NCBI GenBank assembly: GCA_965219965.1
Contig: OZ244796.1
Coordinates: 868,001 to 932,000, forward strand
Length of the DNA stretch: 64,000 nucleotides
Direction of reading: 5' to 3'
Origin: G965219965 sp965219965
GTDB taxonomy: Bacteria > Pseudomonadota > Alphaproteobacteria > RS24
In this document: positions 36,332-43,822 of the stretch, piece after piece
Layout of the letters: the number at the start of each line of letters is the position of its first letter
How positions within the stretch are numbered: position 1 is the first letter of the stretch
Position numbers and translations under genes: made by a program
The notes under the pieces: model-generated
What the model was told of the DNA's origin: nothing
The model's input: the letters and a program-made list of their open reading frames with translations, nothing else
Databases searched by the model: none

Positions 36332-36985
36332 TTAACCCAACAGGTTTTCTTTTAGACTTTTGAAGATTGCGTTAAAAACTTCAGGATCTTTTGATGCAGG
36401 TAAATTAAGATTAATGGTGTAAGAAAGATTCATTCCTCTTGCTTGGGTTGGCCCCATATCTTCCCTCGCAATTGATTCAGCGTTTGGTATTTCATCGGAT
36501 ACCGAAGCGATAGGGACTTCGCTTTTATCTATGTCACTTTCCAGACTTTCACCATCTACATCAAAATCCGCATACGTCTTCAACGCTTCAAAAGTTGCCA
36601 CGATAGAGTTTACGGTAATATCTGCTTTGCTGCCGCCAGTAGTCAATATAATAGCATCTCTGAGTTTTTCCTTGCTGAGCTTATGCGCATACTCATTTGC
36701 CCTATATAGCGGGTCATATCCTTTCCGAATAGCTTTAGCCATTGCAGATCCACGCTGTGATTCAGTGCGAAATTCATTGTACAAATCAGTTGGCGTTCCA
36801 TCAGAACTAAGAAAGCCTATCCTTTTCAAAAGCGGAATAAAGGGACGCGCACTTCCGCTTCCATAACCAAGCACTGTGGACTGAAAATCTGTTGTATAGC
36901 ACGGCGGTGTTTGTGCTTCGATAATCTTATCAAGAATTTTCTGCACTAGCCCCGTAGAGTTAACAAAGGGTAACTTATCTGACAT
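36332..36985 (-). CDS. DUF5343 protein, probable partner of the HEPN protein
   Basis: ATG 36985 follows GTGAGG; the product is 217 residues. Residues 4-90 match the DUF5343 pattern: LPFVNSTGLVQKILDKI, TTDFQSTVLGYGSGSARPFIPLLKRIGFLSSDG and PTDLYNEFR, which looks like a winged-helix-type DNA-binding fold. An acidic linker (140-180) leads to a C-terminal strand and helix (YTINLNLPASKDPEVFNAIFKSLKENL). A DNA-binding first gene before a HEPN gene fits an antitoxin/repressor or a sensor. An inverted repeat sits just upstream of its start. Confidence 0.78.
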   Translation of the reverse strand: MSDKLPFVNSTGLVQKILDKIIEAQTPPCYTTDFQSTVLGYGSGSARPFIPLLKRIGFLSSDGTPTDLYNEFRTESQRGSAMAKAIRKGYDPLYRANEYAHKLSKEKLRDAIILTTGGSKADITVNSIVATFEALKTYADFDVDGESLESDIDKSEVPIASVSDEIPNAESIAREDMGPTQARGMNLSYTINLNLPASKDPEVFNAIFKSLKENLLG

Positions 36986-37001
36986 ATATAGCCTCACACA
37001 T

Positions 37002-37030
37002 CTAGTATGTTGTTATTTGCTTCATACTAG
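37002..37030. promoter_or_regulatory. Inverted repeat upstream of the DUF5343-HEPN operon
   Basis: CTAGTATG (37002-37009) and CATACTAG (37023-37030) are perfect 8-bp arms separated by 13 bases, 17 bases upstream of the DUF5343 start. The centre-to-centre distance of 21 bases is about two DNA turns, which suits a dimeric DNA-binding protein. The likely use is autoregulation of the operon. Confidence 0.55.
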
Positions 37031-37090
37031 TGGCCGAATACCTAAATTACAAGACTCAAACATAAACTACGCCAGTTTTAGCAGACAGTT

Positions 37091-37124
37091 TTATCACCTT
37101 ACGTTTCCGTGTCTGATGGCGGGT
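37091..37124. repeat. Right copy of 34-bp direct repeat (att-like)
   Basis: This copy is identical to 35186-35219. It contains a now useless copy of the transporter's last codons and stop, and lies 19 bases from the 3' end of tRNA-Met. The bases on both sides differ between the copies, so the repeat is exactly 34 bp. Confidence 0.97.
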
Positions 37125-37142
37125 CTCATTAAGCGGTGTAAT

Positions 37143-37219
37143 TGGTAGCGGAGGAGGGACTTGAACCCCCGACACGCGGATTATGATTCCGCTGCTCTAA
37201 CCAGCTGAGCTACTCCGCC
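37143..37219 (-). tRNA. tRNA-Met (CAU), CCA encoded
   Basis: On the minus strand the 77-base sequence folds as a full cloverleaf: acceptor GGCGGAG with CTCCGCT, D-arm GCTCAGCTGGTTAGAGC, anticodon arm GCGGAATCATAATCCGC with anticodon CAT, and T-arm GGGGGTTCAAGTCCCTC, ending ACCA with the CCA encoded. Pairing at the first acceptor position is G-U, unlike the open 1-72 pair of initiator tRNA, so it is an elongator. A lysidine-type tRNA-Ile2 is possible but less likely from the general sequence. Confidence 0.95.
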
Positions 37220-37574
37220 CCATCGGGTGATGGATTAGCACAAACCCAACAATTTGCAACTTTTATCACCGCCCCCCTTGCGCCCCACGCCAAAACCGCC
37301 CCCTAGCGGGCGCAAAGCCGCCCATGCGCCCACCGCTAACACGCCGCCTAACACGTCCGCCGCAATGCCGCATCTTTAGCCCCCCGCACCGCCGCGCCGC
37401 AGTTTTTTAATTTCCAGCAAAGCCGTGATTGCACTCCTCCCCCTTGCGTTTCCCCATAACAGGCAAGCGTCTTTAGCTTAACAGGCTCAAAATGTCGCTT
37501 GCCTGTTATGGGGGAGCGTATGGACGAGACGCCCGATAATTTGTAACCGATATTGCCCGTCTGCGCTTTATCTT
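37220..37574. other. 355-base GC-rich gap without a gene
   Basis: The stretch is C-rich with repeated CGCC/GCCG runs and no convincing coding frame. Its right half contains a long perfect inverted repeat (37452-37513), listed separately. The promoter of the minus-strand tRNA-Met gene must lie in the first 50 bases. No terminator with a T-run is visible for the TPR gene that ends at 37575. Confidence 0.7.
37452..37513. repeat. Perfect 18-bp inverted repeat with 26-base loop
   Basis: CCCCATAACAGGCAAGCG (37452-37469) is exactly complementary to CGCTTGCCTGTTATGGGG (37496-37513). The loop contains AACAGGC, a partial third copy of the arm. There is no T-run after either arm. It could be a structured RNA, the ends of a tiny deleted element, or a dispersed repeat of this genome. 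Confidence 0.9.
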
Positions 37575-38366
37575 TTACAAGTTCCCCTTACACACCAAAG
37601 ATATAGATTTACAATAACTAGCAATCCCACCTACCCAATCGCCCTTTTTACATTTGGAAGAGCCAATATTAAAATACGGTTCATAGAAACTGGGTTGCAA
37701 GCGTGTAGCTTCATCATAATCCGTCATTGCACCATCTAAATCACCTTTACGGTGTTTAGTGAAGCCGCGATTATTATAGGCTATGGCTGAAGCGGGTTGT
37801 AAGCGAATGACTTCATTATAATCAGCAATCGCACCGTCCAAATCATTAGCCTCATGCCTAGCCTCACCGCGACACAAATAAGCCGGAGCATAATCAGGTT
37901 TCAAACGAATAACTTCATCAAAATCAGCTATCGCGTCCCAATAATCGTGCTTATTAAATGTAGCACTTCCCTTATTAGATTTGGCAAGACCGCGCGCAAA
38001 ATAGGCAAGCATATTATCAGGGTCTATACGAATAATTTCATCATAATCAGCAATCGCGCCGACCCAATCATTTCCCCTTGCTTTATGATAGCCACTCAAC
38101 AAACGAGCAAAGATGTTATCAGGATCTGCACAAATAGTCTTCCTATTCGCCACCCGCATTGCATCCGGACCATCTCCAGAAACTCCAAGAATAATCAGTG
38201 CAAATGCAATCACAAGCGTAATTGCTAAACTTGCTGTCCAAGCAAAAATACCTATTGCGAATACCATCGCCAAAACAAGTTTAATCTTTCTGTATAGAGC
38301 CATAAACACTAATATCCGAATAAGATATTGTATTGTTAAAGCAATAATTTCTGTAAGAAGAACCAT
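37575..38366 (-). CDS. Membrane-anchored TPR-repeat protein
   Basis: I take ATG 38366 (263 aa), 8 bases after the mnmA stop, with GGGGG just upstream; ATG 38369 is equally possible. Two hydrophobic helices span about residues 1-65. They are followed by about five TPR units with the repeated core GAIADYDEIIRIDPD / AYxxRGxAK. TPR arrays bind other proteins. Base composition is lower in GC than mnmA, and a smaller TPR protein is encoded nearby at 40413. Confidence 0.82.
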   Translation of the reverse strand: MVLLTEIIALTIQYLIRILVFMALYRKIKLVLAMVFAIGIFAWTASLAITLVIAFALIILGVSGDGPDAMRVANRKTICADPDNIFARLLSGYHKARGNDWVGAIADYDEIIRIDPDNMLAYFARGLAKSNKGSATFNKHDYWDAIADFDEVIRLKPDYAPAYLCRGEARHEANDLDGAIADYNEVIRLQPASAIAYNNRGFTKHRKGDLDGAMTDYDEATRLQPSFYEPYFNIGSSKCKKGDWVGGIASYCKSISLVCKGNL

Positions 38367-38374
38367 CATACCCC

Positions 38375-39586
38375 CTAACGCGCCGAGGCAATCCATCCGC
38401 CGCCGAGGACGCGGGTGGGTTGGTCGTCATGGCCGTAAAACACGCATGCCTGTCCGGGCGACACGCCTTCTTCGGCGCGGGCCAGCACCACTTCGGCGGT
38501 ATCGTCTGCGCCCAAATGTAGCACCGCATCTATGGGCGCACCCGTAGAACGAATCCGCGCCTTAATTGGCACGCCGTCTGGCTGGCGGGCGTGGGTCATA
38601 TCCGCGCCCAGCCAATTCACTTCGCGCAAAGCAATGCGGGCGGCGGCCAGTTCCTCCCGCGCCCCGACCACCACTTGCCGTTTGGCCGCATCAATGCGTA
38701 GCACATAAAGCGGTTCGCCGCCGCCAATGCCCAGCCCACGCCTTTGGCCGACCGTATAATGCACCACACCTTGATGCTGGCCGAGAACCGTGCCATCGGT
38801 GTCGACAATTTCGCCCGGCAATTTCGCATCGGGGCGCAGGCGTTCAATCACCGCCGCATAATCGCCATTCGGCACGAAGCAAATATCTTGGCTGTCGGGT
38901 TTATCGGCGACGGGCAGAGCCAACTCATTTGCAAAGTCGCGGATTTCGTCTTTTGTAAAACGCGCCAGCGGGAAGCGCAAAAATTCAAGCTGTGCGGGCG
39001 TGGTGGAAAATAAAAAATAGGATTGGTCACGGCTTTCATCTACGGGGCGGAACATGTGCCACTGCGCGCCACCCGCCGCCGCGTCTGCTTTGCGCGTTTC
39101 AATATAATGTCCCGTCACCAGTGCTTCCGCCCCCAGCTCACGGGCGGTGTGGAGCAAATCGTGAAACTTCACCGTTTCATTGCATCGGATACACGGCACG
39201 GGCGTGTGGCCAGCCAGATAAGTATCGGCAAAATCATCCATCACGCTTTGCTTAAAGCGCGATTCATAATCCAGCACATAATGGGGCATATCCAGCCTTT
39301 CGGCCACGCGGCGGGCATCGTGAATATCTTGGCCCGCACAGCACGCGCCTTTGCGGCTGACCGCTTCGCCATGGTCATAAAGCTGTAGCGTAATGCCGAC
39401 CGCATCATAGCCAGCTCGTTTCACCAAAGCGGCGGCGACGGAGCTATCCACCCCGCCCGACATGGCCACCACCACGCGCCGCCCCGCACGCGCACCCGCC
39501 CCTTGCGCCCCCCTTATGGGCGGCAAATCAAGGTCAATATGCGGCAAAGCGTCCATTTGCGCCGCTTGTAAGCGATTTTGCGCCAT
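38375..39586 (-). CDS. mnmA: tRNA-specific 2-thiouridylase
   Basis: ATG 39586 follows TTTGGAG at 8 bases; the GTG at 39595 is the longer option. The 403-residue product has the PP-loop SGGVDSS, the catalytic Cys pair (PCIRCN near 130 and SQDICFV near 230), GHYIETR and [18 protein letters not shown]. MnmA adds sulfur to U34 of tRNA-Lys, -Glu and -Gln. The 30-residue N-terminal extension before the PP-loop is somewhat long. Confidence 0.96.
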   Translation of the reverse strand: MAQNRLQAAQMDALPHIDLDLPPIRGAQGAGARAGRRVVVAMSGGVDSSVAAALVKRAGYDAVGITLQLYDHGEAVSRKGACCAGQDIHDARRVAERLDMPHYVLDYESRFKQSVMDDFADTYLAGHTPVPCIRCNETVKFHDLLHTARELGAEALVTGHYIETRKADAAAGGAQWHMFRPVDESRDQSYFLFSTTPAQLEFLRFPLARFTKDEIRDFANELALPVADKPDSQDICFVPNGDYAAVIERLRPDAKLPGEIVDTDGTVLGQHQGVVHYTVGQRRGLGIGGGEPLYVLRIDAAKRQVVVGAREELAAARIALREVNWLGADMTHARQPDGVPIKARIRSTGAPIDAVLHLGADDTAEVVLARAEEGVSPGQACVFYGHDDQPTRVLGGGWIASAR

Positions 39587-39713
39587 CTGATACACTCCAA
39601 AAATGCGCCAACATACATCACAAAGGCTTCACAAGGATTTGATTTGTATGTTATTAAGCAATGCCCTCAAATAAACCACATTGGAGCGACAGGTCAATAA
39701 TAAGAGGTGACAG

Positions 39714-40400
39714 ATGCGTATTTTAATTATTGAAGATGATTTGGCACTGGCCGAATGTGTGAATGATATTTTGTTGCTGGCCGGCCATGAGACCGACCAC
39801 TGCACCACTGCTGAAGATGGGCTGCAAATGGCGGCCAATCAGGGCGTTTATAGTTTGATTATTATGGATTTGGGTTTGCCAGATATGTCTGGCACTAAGG
39901 CCATTAAGGAGCTACGCAAGAGTAGCATTGCCACGCCCGTATTGGTTCTGTCTGGCCGCGCCCAGCTTGAAAATAAGCTAGAAGCACTGAACATTGGCGC
40001 GGATGATTTTATGATGAAGCCCTTTCACCGTGACGAATTAATTGCGCGTATTCATGCCATTGTGCGCCGCAGTGAAGGCGTGTCCAGCCAGATTTTCCAA
40101 ATTGGTAAATTGCGCGTGGATTTATCCAACCAAGAAGTTTATGACGAAAAGGGTCGCCCTGTGGATTTAACCCGCAAGGAATATGAAATGTTTGAATTGC
40201 TGTGCCGCCGCAAAGGCCACCCCGTGCATAAATCAACCATGCTTGATTATCTCTATGGCGGGCTAGATGAGCCAGATGTGAAAATTCTGGACGTGTTCAT
40301 TTGCACTTTGCGGAAAAAACTCGCCGCCGCCAATGATGGTAATAATTGTATCCGCACCATCTGGGGACGCGGCTACGCCCTGAACGAATTGACCAATTAA
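39714..40400 (+). CDS. CtrA-like OmpR-family response regulator
   Basis: The 228-residue protein has a receiver domain with acidic residues E7/D8/D9, phosphoacceptor D52 in MDLGLPDMSG, S80 and K102 in MKPFHRDELIARIHAIVRRS, and a winged-helix output domain (KEYEMFELLCRRKG, LYGGLDEPDVKILDVFICTLRKKL, WGRGYAL). The ARIHAIVRRS linker and the LYGG..DEP..KI.DVF recognition helix are CtrA hallmarks. Overall divergence from Caulobacter CtrA suggests either a lineage-specific CtrA or a second paralogue. A good AAGAGGTG site precedes the start. No kinase is adjacent. Confidence 0.88.
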   Translation: MRILIIEDDLALAECVNDILLLAGHETDHCTTAEDGLQMAANQGVYSLIIMDLGLPDMSGTKAIKELRKSSIATPVLVLSGRAQLENKLEALNIGADDFMMKPFHRDELIARIHAIVRRSEGVSSQIFQIGKLRVDLSNQEVYDEKGRPVDLTRKEYEMFELLCRRKGHPVHKSTMLDYLYGGLDEPDVKILDVFICTLRKKLAAANDGNNCIRTIWGRGYALNELTN

Positions 40401-40412
40401 GCGCGGCGCACC

Positions 40413-40781
40413 CTACCGACCAAAAAGCGTGCTGATAGATGCTTTTAATATCTTTGCCGCCAGCATCACATTGTCTTGATTTTTAGCCAGAGACAGAGCC
40501 TCTTCCAAATCCACTGCTGCTTCAATAAAATTGCCCTGTTTGCGACTGGCAAGGGCGCGTTGATAATAGGCTTCGGCAAAATCGGGGCGCAAACGGATAG
40601 CGTAGCTAAAATCAGAAACCGCGCCGCGCCATTCACCCGCCTGCATTTTAACAAGCCCGTCATTAAATTTGCTTTCTGCCGTTACAGGCGCGTTATTTTG
40701 CATTGCGACAATCGCCACAAAAACGCCGAGCGCGAAAACAAGCACAAAAACAAGCCCTTTGGTTTTTTTAGATAAGGTCAT
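40413..40781 (-). CDS. Small membrane-anchored TPR protein
   Basis: ATG 40781 follows GGGGGAG at 6 bases; the frame continues upstream only by overlapping cysQ. The 122-residue product has one membrane helix (residues 9-30) and two TPR units (SKFNDGLVKMQAGEWRGAVSDFSYAIRLRPDFAEAYYQRALASRKQ is the first plus its linker, described here by position 40-85). It is divergent from cysQ and convergent with the CtrA-like gene. The function is unknown. Confidence 0.75.
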   Translation of the reverse strand: MTLSKKTKGLVFVLVFALGVFVAIVAMQNNAPVTAESKFNDGLVKMQAGEWRGAVSDFSYAIRLRPDFAEAYYQRALASRKQGNFIEAAVDLEEALSLAKNQDNVMLAAKILKASISTLFGR

Positions 40782-40887
40782 ATCCGTCTCCCCCATCATA
40801 GACTTATCTAAACCCAAAATGCGGCGCAGTTCAAGGGCGCGGCCATTATATTTTGCGCCTGCCATCAAAGCGTGATACCAATCGCGC

Positions 40888-41697
40888 ATGGCCAAGCCCG
40901 ATATAAATGACAAGCAAACCATCACCCATTTTTGCGTGCTTGCGCTAGAGGCGGGGGTGAATGCGATGCGCCATTATCGCCAAAATGTGCAGGTGGATTC
41001 TAAGGCTGATAAAAGCCCCGTCACGCAGGCCGACCGCGAGGGCGAGACGCTTATCACGCAAGGGCTGGCCGCGCTGTTCCCTGATATTCAAATTATTGGC
41101 GAAGAAGCCGCCGCCCACGCGCCGCCCGAAACCATTGCCGACACTTTTTTCCTGCTAGACGCGCTGGACGGCACGCGTGAATTTATCAATCACCGCCCTG
41201 ATTTCACCGTTAACATTGGGCTGGTTGACAACACCCGCCCTGTGGCGGGCGTGGTTTATGCCCCCGCTAAGGCGCGGCTGTTTTTCACGCTTGGCGGGGC
41301 GGCTTACGAAATGCAAGCCCCGCCCGACTCCGACACGGCCAAAGCGTTCAACCTTGATACGGCGCATCAAATTAAAGCCCGCCCCGTGCCGTTCAATGGC
41401 GCGGTGGTGGTGGCCAGCCACTCGCACCGCAAACCCGAAACCGATGCGTGGTTGGAAAATATCCATGTCCAAGACATTATATCCGCTGGTTCGTCGTTGA
41501 AATTCTGCCTTTTGGCCACGGGCGAGGCGGATTTATATCCTCGCCATGGCCGCACGATGGAATGGGACACCGCCGCCGCCCATGCCATATTGCTGGCGGC
41601 AGGCGGGCAAGTGGCGGATTTTGACGGCCAGCCGCTAACTTACGGCAAATTGGCGCGGGGGCTGGATAATCCGTTTTTTCTCGCCACAGGTGCGTGA
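40888..41697 (+). CDS. cysQ: 3'(2'),5'-bisphosphate nucleotidase CysQ
   Basis: This 269-residue inositol-monophosphatase-fold protein has GEEAAAH (metal Glu), DALDGTREFINHRPDFTVNIGL and EWDTAAAHAILLAAGG. The TREFINxxxxFTVNI sequence after the DxLDGT motif is specific to CysQ. The enzyme removes the 3'-phosphate from PAP, a by-product of sulfate assimilation. The metal ligands are all present. Confidence 0.93.
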   Translation: MAKPDINDKQTITHFCVLALEAGVNAMRHYRQNVQVDSKADKSPVTQADREGETLITQGLAALFPDIQIIGEEAAAHAPPETIADTFFLLDALDGTREFINHRPDFTVNIGLVDNTRPVAGVVYAPAKARLFFTLGGAAYEMQAPPDSDTAKAFNLDTAHQIKARPVPFNGAVVVASHSHRKPETDAWLENIHVQDIISAGSSLKFCLLATGEADLYPRHGRTMEWDTAAAHAILLAAGGQVADFDGQPLTYGKLARGLDNPFFLATGA

Positions 41698-41757
41698 CTG
41701 ACAAAAGCCTGCGAATCAGTCAAGATTCCCTACAGCTAATTCAAGGAGGGTGTGCCG

Positions 41758-42390
41758 ATGAGCGTGGGGGGTATTTTTACGGATATGCGCGAATGTAAAC
41801 GCAAGCGCAATGCGATTGTGGCTTATTTGGCCAGCACGGCGATGCTTGGCCTTTTGCTGGTTTTTCTAATGACCCGCCCTGCCCAAGCGCAATCCGCCCC
41901 GCAAATAGAGCATTACACTGAAAGTGAAATTGTTAAAATCATTGCCAATTATTTTGGCATGTCTGCCGAAAGCGTGGCCGAAGTGGTGAATGCGATTTTC
42001 ACCGAGCATGGCGAGCCGAACGCTTATATTAAAGGCGAAGAAGCTGGTGCCGCTTTTGGACTTGGCATACGTTATGGGCGTGGGGAAATTGTGATGCGCG
42101 ATGGGGAAGTCGCCCCCATTTATTGGCGTGGGCCAACCGCAGGTTTTGACACGGGCGCGGATGCGGGCAAAAGTTTCACCCTCATTTATAACTTAGACAA
42201 TATCGCCGATATTTATAAACGCTTCCCTGGCGTGGAAGGCTCAGCGCACATGATTGCGGGCGTGGCGGTGAATTATCAACGGCGGGGCAAAATCACCCTC
42301 GCGCCGATGCGCGTTGGCATTGGCTTACGGCTGGGCGCGAATGTCGGCTATATTCGCTACACGCCCGAAAAAGGTTTTTGGAAATTTTAA
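41758..42390 (+). CDS. EipA-like envelope integrity protein (DUF1134)
   Basis: ATG 41758 is 7 bases after AAGGAGGG; the GTG at 41752 is too close. The 210-residue product has an N-terminal signal or anchor (residues 15-45, ending in AQAQSA) and then the DUF1134 domain: GEPNAYIKGEEAGAAFGLGIRYGRGE, GFDTGADAGKSFTLIYNL, YKRFPGVEGSAHMIAGVAVNYQRRG and GLRLGANVGYIRYT. EipA is a periplasmic small beta-barrel-like protein of alphaproteobacteria that supports cell-envelope integrity. In some species the gene is CtrA-controlled. Confidence 0.9.
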   Translation: MSVGGIFTDMRECKRKRNAIVAYLASTAMLGLLLVFLMTRPAQAQSAPQIEHYTESEIVKIIANYFGMSAESVAEVVNAIFTEHGEPNAYIKGEEAGAAFGLGIRYGRGEIVMRDGEVAPIYWRGPTAGFDTGADAGKSFTLIYNLDNIADIYKRFPGVEGSAHMIAGVAVNYQRRGKITLAPMRVGIGLRLGANVGYIRYTPEKGFWKF

Positions 42391-42755
42391 TCCCCCGCCT
42401 GCAAACGGATGCGGCCTAATTCTGTGCCTTTCCGCATATCCACCAGCACAATAAAATCACCCTCTGCATCTTTAAGCTGTAAAATGAGCCGCCCACGCGC
42501 ATGATGCACGTTTACCAATCCCGCCCCTTTTGGCACGGCCACAATATGTTCATAGCCTTCGGCAAATTCATGCTTTTGCCCCCGCGCCGCCTTTTCTATC
42601 TTCTCTATTGCGGGTGGCGCGTCATTAAGCCGTTTGATAATTGTGCCGACCACCACAGCAAAGCCTGCAAAAAGCAAAATGCCCAGCACAATAACCACGG
42701 TTAAGAGGATTTTGACTCTTGAGGCGGGCGGCGGATTTTGTGTATCTTGAGACAT
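42387..42755 (-). CDS. DUF6476-like small membrane protein
   Basis: The start ATG at 42755 shares bases with the rluD start on the other strand (CATG), so the longer open frame is rejected. The 122-residue product has one membrane helix (about 14-40, ILLTVVIVLGILLFAGFAVVVG) and a short periplasmic beta-rich domain ending LVDMRKGTELGRIRL. It resembles DUF6476 proteins that sit beside RluA-family genes in alphaproteobacteria. The function is unknown. Confidence 0.8.
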   Translation of the reverse strand: MSQDTQNPPPASRVKILLTVVIVLGILLFAGFAVVVGTIIKRLNDAPPAIEKIEKAARGQKHEFAEGYEHIVAVPKGAGLVNVHHARGRLILQLKDAEGDFIVLVDMRKGTELGRIRLQAGD

Positions 42756-43770
42756 GGATGATTTCTCCGAATTAAATTTTTTTGTGCCGCCCGATATGGA
42801 CGGCCAACGCCTTGATAAAATGCTCGCCTTGCGCCAAGACGGCTTTAGCCGCACGCGCATCCGCGCTTTAATTGAGCAAGGCGAGATTTTACTCATTCGC
42901 CCCACTCAGGCCGATAACCAGACCCATACCATAAAAGACCCATCATTTCGCGTCAAACAAGATGATGAAATTATTATGCACTTGCCGCCTGCCCAAATGG
43001 CCGACATAAAGCCGCAAAATATCCCGCTTCATATTCTATATGAAGATGACAGCCTGATTGTGCTGAACAAACCCGCAGGGCTTGTCGTGCATCCGGCGGC
43101 GGGCAATCTGGACGGCACATTGGTTAATGCTCTTATGGCGCATTGCGGCGACAGCCTATCGGGCATTGGCGGGCAAAAACGGCCCGGCATTGTCCACCGC
43201 TTAGACAAAGATACAAGCGGCGTGATGGTTGCGGCCAAAACCGATGCCGCCCACAATAAGCTGGCCAAACAATTTGCCGCGCATGGTGCCGATGGGCGAT
43301 TGCAACGCGCTTATGAAACCTTTGTGTGGGGTTGCCCGCATCCGGCGGCGGGGCGGATTGATGCGCCGCTTGCCCGTCACCCGCGCCATCGGCAAAAAAT
43401 GCACGTCACCCAACACAAATCCGCCCGCCATGCCGCGACCCGCTACACCAAATTGGCCGATTGGGGCGACCCGCCGCTTATATCGCAATTACGCTGTGAA
43501 TTGGAAACGGGGCGCACCCATCAAATCCGCGTGCATCTCGCCAATCTTGGCCATCCGGTGATTGGCGACAGCCTTTATGGCGCGAGCCACGCCGCACGGC
43601 TTAATAAATGCCCGCCGCCTGTGGCCGCCGCCATTATCACTTTGAACCGCCAAGCCCTGCACGCTGTTTTGCTTGGCTTTGAACACCCCCAAACGGGTGA
43701 AAATATGCAGTTTTCCGCCCCTTATCCCGATGATATGGCGGGCTTGCATGCAAGCCTTAAACAGGTGTAA
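42754..43770 (+). CDS. rluD: RluD-type 23S rRNA pseudouridine synthase
   Basis: The 338-residue protein has an N-terminal S4 RNA-binding domain (GQRLDKMLALRQDGFSRTRIRALIEQG, residues 14-40) and an RluA catalytic domain with HRLDKDTSGVMVAAKT, whose Asp is the nucleophile, and ETGRTHQIRVHLANLGHPVIGD. Enzymes of this layout modify U955/2504/2580 (RluC) or U1911/1915/1917 (RluD); the exact target cannot be read here. It starts in the shared CATG with the DUF6476 gene. Confidence 0.9.
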   Translation: MDDFSELNFFVPPDMDGQRLDKMLALRQDGFSRTRIRALIEQGEILLIRPTQADNQTHTIKDPSFRVKQDDEIIMHLPPAQMADIKPQNIPLHILYEDDSLIVLNKPAGLVVHPAAGNLDGTLVNALMAHCGDSLSGIGGQKRPGIVHRLDKDTSGVMVAAKTDAAHNKLAKQFAAHGADGRLQRAYETFVWGCPHPAAGRIDAPLARHPRHRQKMHVTQHKSARHAATRYTKLADWGDPPLISQLRCELETGRTHQIRVHLANLGHPVIGDSLYGASHAARLNKCPPPVAAAIITLNRQALHAVLLGFEHPQTGENMQFSAPYPDDMAGLHASLKQV

Positions 43771-43822
43771 AATCCCGCCCACAAGCCTTTACACGCAACC
43801 ACACAATACCCATATAGAGACT

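Larger units (their letters stand above)
35186..37124. mobile_element. Recombinase-free island bounded by 34-bp repeats
   Basis: The two identical 34-bp repeats enclose a 1.87-kb AT-rich segment with an orphan gene and a HEPN/DUF5343 pair. Duplication of a gene's 3' end, a preserved reading frame and a tRNA gene 19 bases away are the usual traces of site-specific integration. No integrase, transposase or resolvase fits in the segment, so the element was mobilised in trans, has lost its recombinase, or arrived by another kind of recombination. Confidence 0.8.

Noticed and set aside
37290..38400. Possible repeat between the mnmA 3' end and the gap near 37300
   Set aside because: The similarity CCCCCTA-x-CG-x-GC is short and GC-rich; no exact repeat above 8 bases was seen.
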